NCBI GenBank assembly: GCA_907165065.1
Contig: OU015526.1
Location: 73,040,223 to 73,104,222 of the forward strand
Length of the DNA stretch: 64,000 nucleotides
Reading direction: 5' to 3'
DNA from: Caprimulgus europaeus
Taxonomy: Eukaryota > Chordata > Aves > Caprimulgiformes > Caprimulgidae
Shown: positions 24,801 to 38,100 of the stretch, piece after piece
Position numbering within the stretch: position 1 is the stretch's first letter
How the letters are laid out: each line of letters begins with the position of its first letter
The notes under the pieces: model-generated
Told to the model about the DNA's origin: nothing
Database searches by the model: none
What the model saw: the letters and a program-made list of their open reading frames with translations, nothing else
Translations under genes and position numbers: made by a program

Positions 24801-27800
24801 AGAGGAAGTATGCGACCCAGGCAAGATAGAAAGGTGTAACACCATCTGTACATCACTGTAGTTGTCAGAGGTAATGAAATTTAGCTGTTCATAAACATTT
24901 CTTCCATTTTGTTAGAAAAACTTTTTTTTAATTTAAGTAGTCCAAATAACATATTGTTCATTTCATTGGGCTGCATGTATTTATGTTTTGTTCAGCAACC
25001 AGAACAAAGCAATTATTTGTGTAGACATAATGATGTTCGTACTGTTGAAACCAGGCTGTTATATGGATACAATAAAGCAACTATTGCCAACCTTGTCATA
25101 AACATGTGCAAATCATTTCACAAATTCTTTGATGGCTTGTCTTGTCATCTCAATGAAGTCTCCATGCATAAGCACTGTTGTATTCAGCTACTTTTAATTC
25201 ACTGACTTCACATTCATATTCTCCACGATTCATCATTCACATAGTTCCTTAATTTCTGGTTATTGGTAATTTCTGTCTGTTTATTCTATGGCATTTGTTG
25301 TTTTTACAATAGGTGGCAGAAGCTTTCTATTAGCTGACTGCCATCCTTGTCCTATTTCACATCCTGCTTCTCAACTGTGCACACATTATTCCTTGGAAGC
25401 CACCCTTCTGGTATGTGTCTTTCTGCTGTGGAGATTGCCATATCCTTGCATCTTGTTTACTGCTTTGTTGTACTAAAAAAATATACATAAACTACCTTAG
25501 TCAAAAAATCCAAACAGTTGACAGAACAGCAGCTCTCCTCCATCTAGCCCTGCTGCAGACTAATCTGCTTCTAGAGCAGATACATGGTTCCATTGGTACA
25601 GTACCACCTGTTTATCTGACTATAATACAGCAATCATCTTTTATAGTTATCTTGGAATCATAGATCACTTTTTGGTGATCATCCAGCTTAATTTAAGCTT
25701 CTGGAAAAAATAAGCAACACAGAGGTGGGATGTAGGCAATTAGTTTCCAAATGCAAGCTAGGCTGGAGAGGAATACAGGAAAGTGCTCTTGAGCCTTATT
25801 TTTAGCAAAGGAAAAAACAACAGAGAGATTTACCACAGAAAGCAAGCACTGAAGCAGAACCCCATTCCTAAATATCCTTGTGAGTTTTAACCACTAGATG
25901 GTATTTTCAAAAAGAATCAAACAAAAGTTAAAATACCAGCCAAGGGCCACATGCCAGTACAGAAATAAAAAGAACACAACAAACCAAACTAGAAGCACAA
26001 CCTTATGCCACTGAACTACCAGTCTAAATTCCTGCTATGACTAGGCCACGTTGTGGTTCTGTGACAGAGAAAGGAAGCCTTAACACGCACCGTCATCACA
26101 ATATGGACATGACCAGCAGTGTATTAATAAATATTTCCAGCTCTTAATTGCTTCCAACAAATATCACTGGGGCATGGAAAGAAGAAAATAAACTAGTGCA
26201 GCCTCTAGGCAAGCAGATGTCATTTTGAGCACATAGATGTATTACACTGAAAGTGACCTAAAGCCATATCAGCTACCACCTGTCATATTGCCTTTAAGTA
26301 TAACACTGGATCACTGGGATCTGTGGTCTGGGAAAAGAGGAAAAAGTTGGGTTTTGTCCTTGTGAACAGACACAAATTAAGAGAGCTTTGCTGATTATTG
26401 CCATAATTTAAAACCTCATCAAACAGACAGTATGAGATTTCCCTTTGAGTGATGTTACATTATGTTTTAAAAAACATCTAACATTGCTGTACAGACATAC
26501 AACTCATCTGTCTGGAAGCTTCAGCTTGTATTGTTTTGCCTTGTGCCTTAATCAGGTAATGAATAGAACATGGCACAGAAAAAATATATACAATTTAATT
26601 TCAGCCTTTGCACTGTTTTATTGTTTAAGCCTGTCTAACTAAGACTCCTTGCAGTATACGCCCTTAGTTACATTCCATTTGGAACAAAGGCATATTTCAA
26701 TGCGGTACCTCTCACAAAGAGGTACTGATGAACCAGAAATCAGAGTCTGGACAAATGACCATTTTTCTATAAACACAGCTCTATTGTTCCAGCTTTTCTT
26801 CTTCCAGGGAATAAATATTTCATTATTCAAAGCAGTGGCTGAAAAGCAAATGACTCCTCCCCTTTCTACCAACAATCTTCCACCACTACTCTAGAGAAAT
26901 GCAACTCAATGATTTCCATGACTTCACTCTTGCAATATTTGTATTTTTTTTACTCTTATCTTGTCCACAAATAAATTACTGTGGAGTTAAAAAACAAAAA
27001 AGTAGTTTCCTGTTGCTCTATGACTTAGATTCATGAAAGCCTGAGCCTGTTCAGATGTGTACAGAGATTTCTGTGACCATTTGCCCACCACTCAGTAGTT
27101 CCAGTTTGCTCCTTGTATTTGCATCATCTATACTTAACTTTTGATCATGCCCTGCTACTACCAATGTCTTCATTTTCACTAATCCTGTCTTATTTTCTGG
27201 TTTTTATTCCACCCCTCAAATTGCCTTCTCTACATTGAGTTCCTTCACACACGATTTCTCAGCTACTTCACAGATACAAAATAAATAAAATGGAGGAACC
27301 ACTTCACTCTTCTCTCCAGCCTTTGCAGATTTCAATATCTGATCTAAGTCAATAACATAGGATTTAAATTGAGTCTCCAAACACTGTCCTTCTGGGAATC
27401 ACTGCTTCTGTTCCACATAAACCCCTCTGCATCCAGATTTACAAAATAGGCACAAGATTTGAGTAGATGTGGATGGATATTTGCATGCTATTGCCCAAAA
27501 TCCACAGTTAGGCAACAATGGAAAGAATGCAGATCAATAGCTTCTCTAATGTCCTGTATCTCAAGGGAAGTCTGATGGGAGATCTTATTGCCATCTTTAG
27601 CTATTTAATAGGCTTCGAAATATTCAAATCCATATGTGACACAGTTCTGTAATGCATTTTTGGTACATTTCTCCATTTGCAGCACACACATCCAAAAATC
27701 TCAGTTTATAATCATGCATGAGGGGAAAAACAACACCTCCACAACTCATCACAGAGAAAGGAAAAGTTACATTAACTGGAGACTGATCAAGCTTTTCTAT

Positions 27801-29723
27801 GCCTTACCAATAAAAGAACCAACCTTCCAAGACTGCTGGTAGAACTACAGTGTAGAAGGAGAGATTATTCATTAAATGACAGATTTTCTTCTCTAAATAC
27901 ACACATTTGATAGGCTGGTGTTCAGTCATTTCTACTAGATTAATAGGATAATGGGACAAATGGAAGTGTAACAGGTCACTGCTCCATATATCTTGATCCT
28001 CTTGAATATACTTAAGACAGTCTTGGAACAAAACTAAGAAGAATTTCCCTTAGTAAAACACTCAATATATTATTCGAGGTTCCCAGGAGGGCTTTAATAT
28101 AAATGTACATGTTGGGAGACATTTAATAAATTAAAGCACTGAAGGTTCAGTAAAGGACAAGGTCCTGCAAAAGAGCAGCATTCATATGGGGAGAAAACCA
28201 GAAGAAATGTACCATTATATGACAGCTTCAACACAGGACTGTAGAGGAGCTAGAAGATTTCTGTACCAAGAAATAGCGCATCTTCTCTCCTTTCCATGAG
28301 AAGTTAGGATCAACACATCTGTCAGCAATTATCTATTCATGCTACTATTCATGTCCAGTTTTGGTTGCTCTGAAAGTTCATAAGCATAGGTGGGGTTACA
28401 TAATAATTGAGTATTTATAAGCAGAGATGTCAGTGTTGGGTAGAAAAGAAGTTGTTCTCTTATTCCTCTTTTCATTTCAAGCAAAACAAGATAGAGCTCA
28501 GATTTCCTGGTTTGAGATTTCAAAGGACTTCAGATTTAAAATGTAAGCCTTCACTGCATTCAAATAAATACATCTAGTTCATCTTACTCCCCAAGTAAGG
28601 AACAGAAAAAGTATGCTTGTGACTTCTTTATAAGGATAATATGAACTGCATTGTTCTAGCAGGTTTACTAAAAAGAAAACTACAGTAATTTTGATGCAGC
28701 ATCTGGCTAGGATTCTTGATTATGCGATTACAACAATGTTTAACTGTAAAGTTACAGGAAATTTCAATAAAAACTTAAGTGTTAAACAGTGTAGGATATG
28801 TAGAATTAAGCTTATTAAAAGTGGTTAATGAAATTCTCTATAGGTCGTAGATACAAGCAAGATACAAGCTAAATTGTTCCATATCCAGACAACTACATTT
28901 GAGAATGTATTAACAGAAAGACAATGTAAAGAAAATAAACTGAAAGGATTAATACAAGACAAATTTCCCTTCCAGGATGAGAAAGGAAGAAAAGATACCT
29001 GGAAAATAAAAGCAGAAAAAAAATCCTTATGTGAAAAGGAGGGATAACACATTTCAATAATGCAAACTATTAGTTTTTTTCTGCAATTCTTTAAAACAAA
29101 TTTTCTAGAGTTAGTATGTATAGAGTATCAGCATCAGTGATACATACATTCTACTGTTTAAAAGTAATTTCCTTGTTCTATTTATTACTCTTATTTTAAT
29201 ACAGGCTTTTGACATGTTATTTTTTAAATTACATCAAAACTGTTAGATGTATGAAATAAGTTCAAAGGTTAGTGTATGGGATATTAATAAAAAAATATGG
29301 ACAAATATACATACAATTATTCATTTGAGACCTTTGGCTTGAAAGAAAAATGGTAAGTATGTCATCATTGGAGGGGGAAAAAAAACCCCAAAAAACAGAT
29401 TTCCAGTATCTATAGGTATGTTAAGTATATAATTAAAAATTTAAATTCTCTTTATAGCTTGTAAGAATTCTTATTTTTTAAGATTATTCTTTTCTCTGTT
29501 TTTGAAAGAAATGGATTCTTGGTCTTTCCCATTCTTCTTCTGTTACTTAGTTCATCTCCCTAAATATAAGGGAAGAAGGCTACACTGAATACTAAATTAA
29601 TGACAGCAGTTTGGAGAGAAAAGGACTTTCAGGTTGTTCTCTGTTCCAAAGCAGATCCCCTACCCTGAATGAATAATTCTATACATTCAGGCCTACAAGG
29701 TTTCTGGTTGCTTTAAGCCCAGG

Positions 29724-29776
29724 AATGGGCTTATTTTATAAGTGGACTTTATTAATGGACTTATTTTATAAGTGGA
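29724..29776 (+). repeat. 30-bp tandem duplication
   Basis: A 30-bp unit at 29724-29753 is followed at once by a second, partial copy (29754-29776). The copies share TTATTTTATAAGTGGA and differ at one position (GGGCTTA versus GGACTTA). Confidence 0.9.
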
Positions 29777-30980
29777 AGAGGAACAGGTGAAAACCAAAAA
29801 TTTTAGGAAATGGTAGCAGAGACTCTTAAAACCAGGTAAAGCAGTACAGAATTAATGTTTGAATAACTGCATGCTGTATTTGTAAGTAATTTTAAAGCCA
29901 CTTTTACAGAAGGGGCAATGTAAAATTACACAGCAGTTATTCCAAAAGGGATATTTATTAAAAAAAAAAAAAAAAAGAGACAGCCTTAGTTGTGGTTGGC
30001 TGTGGTCTAGAAATCAGATTTTGATGGTGGAATTGCAGAGTATGTACACATTTCTTAGAGGTAAGTGGAAGAAATGACACCCACTGATGCCTTCAGCATG
30101 TAGATGTGACGAAGAAAGAGGGACTGACATTTGGTGCAAGATGAAAAAAGTCTTCTGCAGCATTCAGAAGAGAGCTTGACAAAATGCTTTTATTACCAGG
30201 GCTGCTTAAAAGCAAGGAGGATGGCAAATAGTTCCCAAAACATACAGAAATGCACAAAGATTAAATAGGGACAAGGAAATTCTGTGAAGGTGCCTATTAC
30301 TGCAGAAACTGAAGAACAAAAGGAATAAATTTCTGAAAAGACTACTTCTCGAGATGAAACATGAAAATGTCCTCCGATTTTTAAAATGGTGGATGGTGGT
30401 GATTTCAGTATGACATTCTAAGAGTATATCATAATGTTTGCAGAATGAAACACGCAGTAATACAAGTGAGGAATTTGTTTGGAATATCTGGCATGAGGAT
30501 GTGATGGTGGCTACCCAAACATTGGGAAACACCGTCTCGGTATGCGATAGGTACATAGAATGATTTCGGCATGCTTCCCATCACACCCAACTCAAGCGTT
30601 GTAACAAGACTAACAGGCATTGCTAGTGTAGCCCACAGCTGATGCAAGGAGTTTAATGCTAGAAGTACTGACTTACCAAAGAACTGCAGAGTTGTTGGGA
30701 TATGCTTATGGCACTTGAAACATCATATTCCCTCCATGTTCTGTGGACTTGTATCAGTGGCCTTACTTTATTACTTTAGCAGTTTTGATTAATTATGATG
30801 TTGGGTTATTTTGTTTGATATCAGTTGCTGGAAATAACTGTCCCCTGCCTCTCCTAGTTTTGTACAGAAACAAGACAATGCATATATATTAAATAATCAC
30901 CTGGCACTGGAACTTGAACTCAGGATCTTTGTCCTGTACCCCTTGCAAATGTCCTAAAATGAAGGCTGAGGAGTCCTGTT

Positions 30981-31040
30981 CTGGTGTGGTTTGGTTTTTT
31001 GCTTTGGTTTTTTTGGGGTTTTGTTTTTGGTTTTTTTTCC
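30981..31040 (+). repeat. G/T-rich low-complexity tract
   Basis: GGTGTGGTTTGG followed by T-runs with GG and GGGG, of the same composition as the other G/T tracts in the window. Confidence 0.85.
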
Positions 31041-31074
31041 TTCTCTCAGGTTTTATTAGTCTCTAATCAGCAAT

Positions 31075-31180
31075 TTAGGACTGAAAGGGACCTCCTGGGT
31101 TGAGACTATTATCCTACTATTGCAGGAACTCAGTCCTACAATCCCTTTTATAAACTTATCAAGCTCATCTTAAAAAGGTA
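31075..31180 (-). mobile_element. Possible ancient CR1 remnant
   Basis: AGGACTGAAAGGGACCTCCT, then TGCAGGAACTCAGTCCTACAATCCC and CTCATCTTAAAAA, resembles the inverted 3' portion of old amniote CR1 copies (the GGACTGGAAGGGACC... type). It is heavily diverged and its borders are uncertain. Confidence 0.45.
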
Positions 31181-33689
31181 CAAAAGATTACAGTCATTAG
31201 TTTAGATGTATGCTTATAGGCTCTACTTCTTAAAGCATCACCCTAGGAGACAAAAAAAGTGTTCAGACATCTAAGGAAGGACAGACATAAATTCCCTTCT
31301 GCAGATTCTAACACTGCTTAGCAAACTTTTTCAGACTACTGCTTAGTGCCTTCTTTGACTAAAGACACAACAACACTGAGCTCCAACAAGGCCAGAGGGG
31401 GAGGGGGGCAGAAAAAAGAAGGGAACAGAAAACTACCCACTTGCAGGAGACAGAGTAAGTGCAGTAATCTCCATTTAAAGGAGATTAATAACTATTTGTT
31501 TTGTCAAGCTTTTGCCACTCTACAATTAAGGCTATGAATACTCTCTTAACAGCCATTTATAAAGTAGAAAACTGCACATACACATCATACCACACCCCTG
31601 TCAATTACCCCAGTATCAAATGACCAGCTAGATCTCAGTTCAGTTAACTACTTCCTTGAGTCCCTATTGAGGTTCTACATGTTAGCTCTATTCATTACTC
31701 TTGCCTTTCAGATGAGAACAGGACGCACAGAGACTTTTCAGCTTGGTGGGTTTTTTAGTAGATGTGGTAAAACTGCTCTTATTAATGAGAAATGCTGCAA
31801 GAATCAAATATAATAAAATACTGCTGGCATAATAAATTTGGTTTTGTTGCCTTTTTTCCTTCTTTCAAACAGCAACAGGTTTTAGTAGAGGTTCCATGCA
31901 CTATTAAATATTTTTATTTAGGGTCATATACTACTAACCTTTTCTGCTTATATAGGAAAATTACATAAACCACAGCTCACCATCATGTATGATTTAAGTC
32001 ATTAACTGTATCTACAAGCTTAATCAGTACTTCCTAAAGTTACTTATCAAGGAAATATAAAACCAAAGTACATTCAGGCATCTTCTTGAATTTATTTACT
32101 CTATTCGCAGTCAGATTTTTAATTCAGTATTTGTTACAATACGCAGACAATATGGACCAGAAGAATGTCGGTTGGTTCTGAAGAAGCAACTTGCATTGGT
32201 TAGGTATAAAATCAGTGCTACTTCCAAGATTTGCTAAGTATTTAAAAGATCTTTCTTTTTTTATTTCTAAAAGGAAACTTAATTGTAGTAGCATTTTATA
32301 ATCTCTTCTTTATGTCTAGCAAACCCTAACAGGTAATAAACTTTGAATATCTTTTTATACTTTAAAAATAAGTCTTCCTCAAGCTTAAAGAGATAAAATT
32401 GTAGACCTTATCTTCTTTTAAGAGGGATGAGGATAGCTATAAATGGTATTATTTGCACACAGTTTAGAAACCTGCAAAATAACAAATTACATTTGTAAAT
32501 AATAAACCATTTGCTAATTACAACTAAAAATACAATCTTTTAATCAGGTTAAACATACACAGATAGTTTGTGAGTTCATATGAATCAGTTTGTCCAGAGA
32601 TATAACACTCATCCAGCATTTGACCCTTCATCTGAAGGATACCAACGGCTTTTCAATTTTCAGCTCCAATTTCAACTCTCAAAAGAATTAAAGAAAACCT
32701 CATAACTGTAAAGAGATGTTTATAGATACAGACTAATAATAAGTAAAACCTTGTACATGACTTTTCATGTGCAGATTTTTTAATATACTTAATTACTTTT
32801 CTTCTAGAATTGAACTTAAACAATTTTGTCAAAATGTGAACACAAACATCCATTTTGCTATTTCTACATTTCTTTTTAAAATTATGATGAGGAAGTGGCT
32901 ATTACACAATTCAAGAAGCAACTGAGCATGCAGTGTCAGAAGAGTAGTATTAGAACATGAGAACAATTCAGAGTGTTGCACAGGTTTTGAATTTACTTTA
33001 GAGTCATAGCTAAGCATAGAACAAACAAGTCAAGGAAGTCACCAGAATAAGTAACATAAAAAGAAATGTACTCAATCAACAAATAACTACAGAACACCTA
33101 GTGCTTCTTACCTGCTTATTACATTTCAACCTAATATCTATACTAGTACAAGACTTTAGAGTGCTCAGACACATAGATTAATTTTCCAGAGCCAAACTTT
33201 GTAAAAATGCATGCACCTTCATTTACTAGCAGGAAGAAAAACAAAGAGAGTCTTTAGATTTTCCAACTACAATCTCATATACAGAATTCTGCTTAAATCA
33301 GTACAAAGCTAACAAAAAAGAAGTCAGTTCATGAGTTTGTATACTTTCCAGCTGACAGTTCTTAACACAAGAAATATAGTAAGGGTGAACAAAGTCCCTC
33401 TAGGCCACTATTCAGTTACTGACAGTGGGAAAAGAAAACACCTTTTGGAGAGAGCGCAGCCACTTTCTATAATCAATTCTGCTGTTACTCACCTAGGACA
33501 TTCAATTACTGTGTTCAGATAGTTACAGGGTAAAACTCTGCCTTCCATGACTGTTTATAGACTTGTTGCTCATGAAACTGCTTACTCCCTTTCTGAACTG
33601 CTGAAGCTGCCTGCCTCTGCAACTTCCTGTACTAATAAGAAAAATCAAGGTCAGCTGCTTCTCCAGAAGAGCTTCCTTTCATGTCTTTG
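31181..33689. other. Intergenic DNA, no gene seen
   Basis: AT-rich sequence with short unrecognised frames, lying between two possible ancient CR1 remnants. Confidence 0.65.
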
Positions 33690-33965
33690 ATCTGTTGTGG
33701 TACTTGCTGCAGTTACTATCACCTGGCTGCTGGATCACAGAATCTAGTGAACAACAGCTGTGTATCTATCATCTCTGTTTCCTTCATAGTTTTGCAAATC
33801 TTTACCATATCCTCCCTCAGCTTTTTCCTTTCCACACAAAAGAGTTCTAACTTCTTCAGTCTCTACTCATAAGACAACTGTTCAATCTCCTTAAACACTT
33901 TCAGTGCTCCTCCCCGTACCTTCTCTAACTACTGTCTGTCCTTTATAACAAGGCACAGTGAAGTG
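33690..33965 (-). mobile_element. Possible ancient CR1 remnant
   Basis: The stretch has the order seen in inverted CR1: CCATATCCTCCCTCAGC, TTTTCCTTTCCACAC, a CTTCTTCAGTCTCTACTCATAAGAC block, then CTTTCAGTGCTCCTCCCCGTACC. This fits the reverse complement of the CR1 segment encoding the [23 protein letters not shown] residues. Divergence is high. Confidence 0.45.
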
Positions 33966-34259
33966 GCATTAATGGTTTTAACACTTTTCCACATGAAAGT
34001 GTTCTGACCCTGTGGTTAACAAACACTTAGGACAAAAGCCTTCTTAGAAAGTTACAGTACTGCCAGACAAGGAAGAATAAGAGATAAGACCTCACTTAAA
34101 TTTGTGTATAAATGATTCCTTCTTCCTTTGTTAAAATTTCTCCTCAAGGAAATAGAACATTATGTTTTGTAAACACACAGGCTGCACTGTGAGAACAACT
34201 GCAGGTGCATCACAGATTTCTCCTCTAAGTGAAAAACTGATTGATTTGCTTCATTGTTT

Positions 34260-35199
34260 TGAGGTTGTGGGGGAGCACCTTGTGAGAGTGAAAAGCTCCC
34301 TTGGCTCCAAGGCAGACACCTCTTAGCCCAGGCTGGGCCAATGAGCACTAGAGAAACGCCTCTGGGAATCCATATTTGTGAGGGGAATGACTGTCCTGAA
34401 AACAAGGCATGGTGCCTGGAGGCGAGACCGTGGACCTGAACAAAAGACGACCGTTGGCCTAAACAAAGGACAGATAGACAGAGAGAGCTTTGTTGTCAGA
34501 GGAAAGAGGAGGAAAGACAAAGACTCACGCCCAGTTCAACCGAATGAAGTAGAAGACAAAGTCCCCTGCAGCCCATGGAGATTCAACAGTGGAGTGGAGT
34601 CCCATGTGTAGGCCATGGAGGACTCCATGCTGGAGTCCAGCTCAGAGAAGCTGAGCCTGAGGGCAAGTGTGACTGGAATTGAGACCCTGAGAGTCACTTG
34701 CTGCCAGAGAGGGGGTGGACCACCAGAGTGGGGGGGTAAGTTTGCAGCCCATGGATGTCCCCATGCTGGAGCCAGGAGCTGAGCCCAAAGAGGTCTGTGA
34801 CTCTGTGGGAAGCTTGCTCTGGAACATCTTGTTCCTGGGCTTCCATGCTGGGAAGAGCAGCAGAGGTGAACTGACTGAACCCCCATTCACTGTCCCCTGT
34901 GCCACTGGTGGGGGAAGGTAGAGAAATCAGGAACAAAGTGATTTGAACCTGGGAAGAAGGGAGGGGTGAGGGAAGGTGTTATAAGATGTGGTTGTTATGT
35001 CTAGTTAGATGAAATGGCAACAAATTAAATTGATTTTTCTTCCTCAGGTTTGAGCCTGTTTTCCCCGTGACCACAACTGGTGAGGAAACCATCCCTGTAC
35101 TTCTTTCCTAATCCTGTGCCCCATCTGTTGTGTCTCCCATTCCATCTCACCAGGTAGAGGGAGTGAAAGCAGGACCACACTACTGGTCAAACCACCGCA
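34260..35199 (+). mobile_element. Near-complete avian ERV LTR, probably solo
   Basis: This GC-richer block of about 940 bp contains the repeated CAGCCCATGG/CATGCTGGAGC segments, the ACCCCCATTCACTGTCCC and GGGAAGAAGGGAGGGGTGAGG blocks, then TTTGAGCCTGTTTTCCCCGTGACC and AACTGGTGAGG, ending at ACCACCGCA (35199). The last 170 bp or so align by eye with the LTR fragment at 1830-2038. It probably begins at TGTGGGGGAG near 34266. No gag, pol or env frame flanks it, so it looks like a solo LTR. The AATAAA of the other copy reads AACAAA here (about 35019), so the polyadenylation signal appears mutated. Short frames inside it are not genes. Confidence 0.72.
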
Positions 35200-38100
35200 C
35201 TCATGTTCTGCTGCTACCCAGGTGTACATCATTTAACTAGAAATGACTATTTCACACTTACAAGATCCACAAAACGCAGCATGATCACACAGTAGTTATT
35301 TTCTGTTGGGAACCACCATTCATAAATGTAATCTACAGTTATTGGGGAATTGCCTATATAGGTGGAATAAATGTCACTTTTGTGTTTATATCAATTATGG
35401 TAGATAATAAGGCAAATAATTGCCTACAGCAAAGGCAATTATTGGCCTCTGTACATCTTTATTGTGTTTACAGGGATCTGTAAACAAGGTCACAAGATGT
35501 GGTAAGCAGATCTGGGAGAGATGGTTGTCTGGTAACATTGCAGTTAAATTACGTAATGTATATTTCAGATTATTAGTTCCATCTGGCAAATTGGTAAGGC
35601 AATAGAACTAAAAACCTTATTTAAATAAATTAGTTTGGCTACTTATGAACGCTGTGACAGTTTCAACTCTTATCAGTTAACAAGCAAAATTAGCTAACAC
35701 TATCTCAGATGAGTTACAAGAAAGGTTATACTTCTACTTTGCTCTGTAGAAACTCTTGACATACGTGCATGTATAGTCAAAACAATGAAGGCGCTTGTTA
35801 AATAACCACTTAAAGAACTCTATGTGCATCATCATGATCCAGAAATCTACTAGAGAAATTACTCTCTCTTTTGCCAACAGACAAGTGCAAATCAGGAGAA
35901 AAGCACAAGGGATATAATCTTCAGTTTAACTTAATACATTGTCCAGTCCAATCAACCATATTTGAAGAAACACAAATGTGAAATTAACAGTGTAATATTT
36001 CTATATTTTTATGAGTACAATAAAAACTCTAGCGGGAAGAAAACACATCAGGAAACAGTGCTCTGCAGCTGCTGCACTCTTGCCTTCATCCAGCAAAATC
36101 AAGTTCTAAATCTGTCACTAACATTTCATGTCAAGATACATTTGTTGTTGCTCAGTTAGTAAAAATAATTTTGATGACATTGGTGTCCAACTTAAAAGCA
36201 ATCAAATAAATTCCTCTATTGAAAAAATAGCATTAAGGTATCCCTTTGGATAAGAATAGAAGGTTATTCAAAAACACTTCTGAAGTGTTTATTAGGCCTG
36301 TAAAACTTTAATGAAAATTAAAAATGCTTCATATTTACAGCATCTTGTGGCTTTTCATAATTTTATTTGAATCAGATTACCTTGTCACAATTTGGAATTC
36401 CAAGATTCCAAAATTTTTGGAACACAGAATATTCTTTTATGTTCTGGAATTTGCTAGAGAGCAAAAAGTCCATGTTTCAGTATTGGGTAGTATACCTAAT
36501 ATACCTTAGATTTATAATAATAGCTTAATTAGTAATCAATACCTTATATTTACTGTCTCCACAGCTGGGTTGCTGTAAGTATGCAGTGAGTAACAAATAC
36601 AACAAACAGTTAAAATCAGAAAAAAGCCCAACTACACTGCATTATGCACACTTTTTCTGCAAACAATCTACAGTTCACTTGCATCTCTAATGATAAAAGA
36701 AGTTTATGAACATCACTATATTGTTTATCAAAATAACAAGTCAGGCAATAAAAGACTGGAGCTGTCATGTACAAGACCTTGATATTCCAGAGTAAACTAC
36801 TACTTTATCTGTCAAGACTCCATAATTTGAGTCTCTGGGAGTGCCCAGTTTTTTCTGAGAGAGATTAATTTGTGACAAGGTGAAACTCGGTATTACATAT
36901 TAATAATTGTATCGCACAATTTAATAATCCTGGTTTCAATTACTTTGGAAAATTATTTTGATATGGCAATTTAGAAAGTTTCACCCCAAACTGCACTATA
37001 CCTCTGTACTTAAAACCTACATCGAGGGCAAGACAACATTTAATACCTTGACTCTTCTATACCAGGAAACCATTGAAAATATAACAGCTACAGTCACTAT
37101 TTGAAGTTGCTTTTCCTGAACTAGCCAAAGGGAAAAGAAAAATCATTACAGGATTAGCTACCTAGAAAAGAGTAAATTGATGTTATACTGAGTGTTCAAG
37201 TTTGAAGATACTTGTCCAATACAAAAGTCAGTCTCTATGAGAGCAATTGCTATTATAACATTAGGTACCACATATTTCAGTACGTCCTGCAAATGAAAAA
37301 AGATCGTATTTGAAAGAAATATAAAATGGTTAAATATAAAATTATATGCATATTTGGAGTCTGAAATAAAGACAATTTGTAATAGTATGTAAACATAACA
37401 GGCAAAGACAGGACAAAACCATGGACTTTGAGCTGAAATATTTGTACCAAAGAAAGATCACTATGTCACATTAAAATAAATGGATCATGTTATGAGGAAA
37501 TCACTAACTGAACACATTAATTTTCAATAAAATATTTTATCTGACCTTTGCAGGTCTGCTCAAGATAGGAAACTGAGACGGTAGAACATGGATCAAATCA
37601 AGCAACTCTGACTTGCTGACAGGAAAGGTAGAAGGTGTGGGGATGAATAAAAAACCTCCTAGAAGTAGCTTTTTCTCCTGACATAGTATATAAATAGTAT
37701 ACAGTAATTAAATTCAAAATATTACCATCACTGTGAGACATTTTCAGTACAACGTTCCATGAAAAGACTCTTAAATTATTTTTGTACTAAGGTCTGATAG
37801 GTAATTTCAGTAAAATTCCCCAGGTAATTGCACCAATTGCTACTTTCAGCATTGCTACTTCCACAGCAAGAACAGCTTTATTAAAGCTACTACCCAAGAA
37901 ACAAAAAGAATACTCATAAACATGCAGGGATTCTTGTACATTTAACTTCAGAAGCTCATTTTCAGAAGCTCAAACCCAAAGGCCACTATTAGCTTGTAGG
38001 ATTTGAGTACCACCTGCTAAAGCTTAACACCTAATTTAATGAAACTACATGTCAAATGGGGCACAAGATTTGAGAAACTTCTATAATTTGTTTTATACGT

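Larger units (their letters stand above)
18463..31074. other. 12.6-kb intergenic stretch, no gene seen
   Basis: The longest repeat-poor stretch outside the intron. It has small simple repeats only: an ACACACAC run near 22015, an ATATATAT run near 21142, poly-A near 24499 and 29961, the G/T tract at 21712-21823, the 30-bp duplication at 29724 and a second G/T tract at 30981-31040. No frame above 116 codons is present and none resembles a known protein. The scarcity of mobile elements could mean conserved regulatory DNA, but this cannot be judged without alignment. Confidence 0.65.

Noticed and set aside
30206..30556. 116-codon minus-strand frame rich in Ser, Phe and Leu
   Set aside because: No recognisable domain. 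Length is within what AT-rich DNA yields by chance.
34536..34936. Overlapping frames of 80-116 codons in the 34.5-34.9 kb region
   Set aside because: They lie inside the LTR, whose GC-rich repeated segments leave several frames open. None encodes a known domain.
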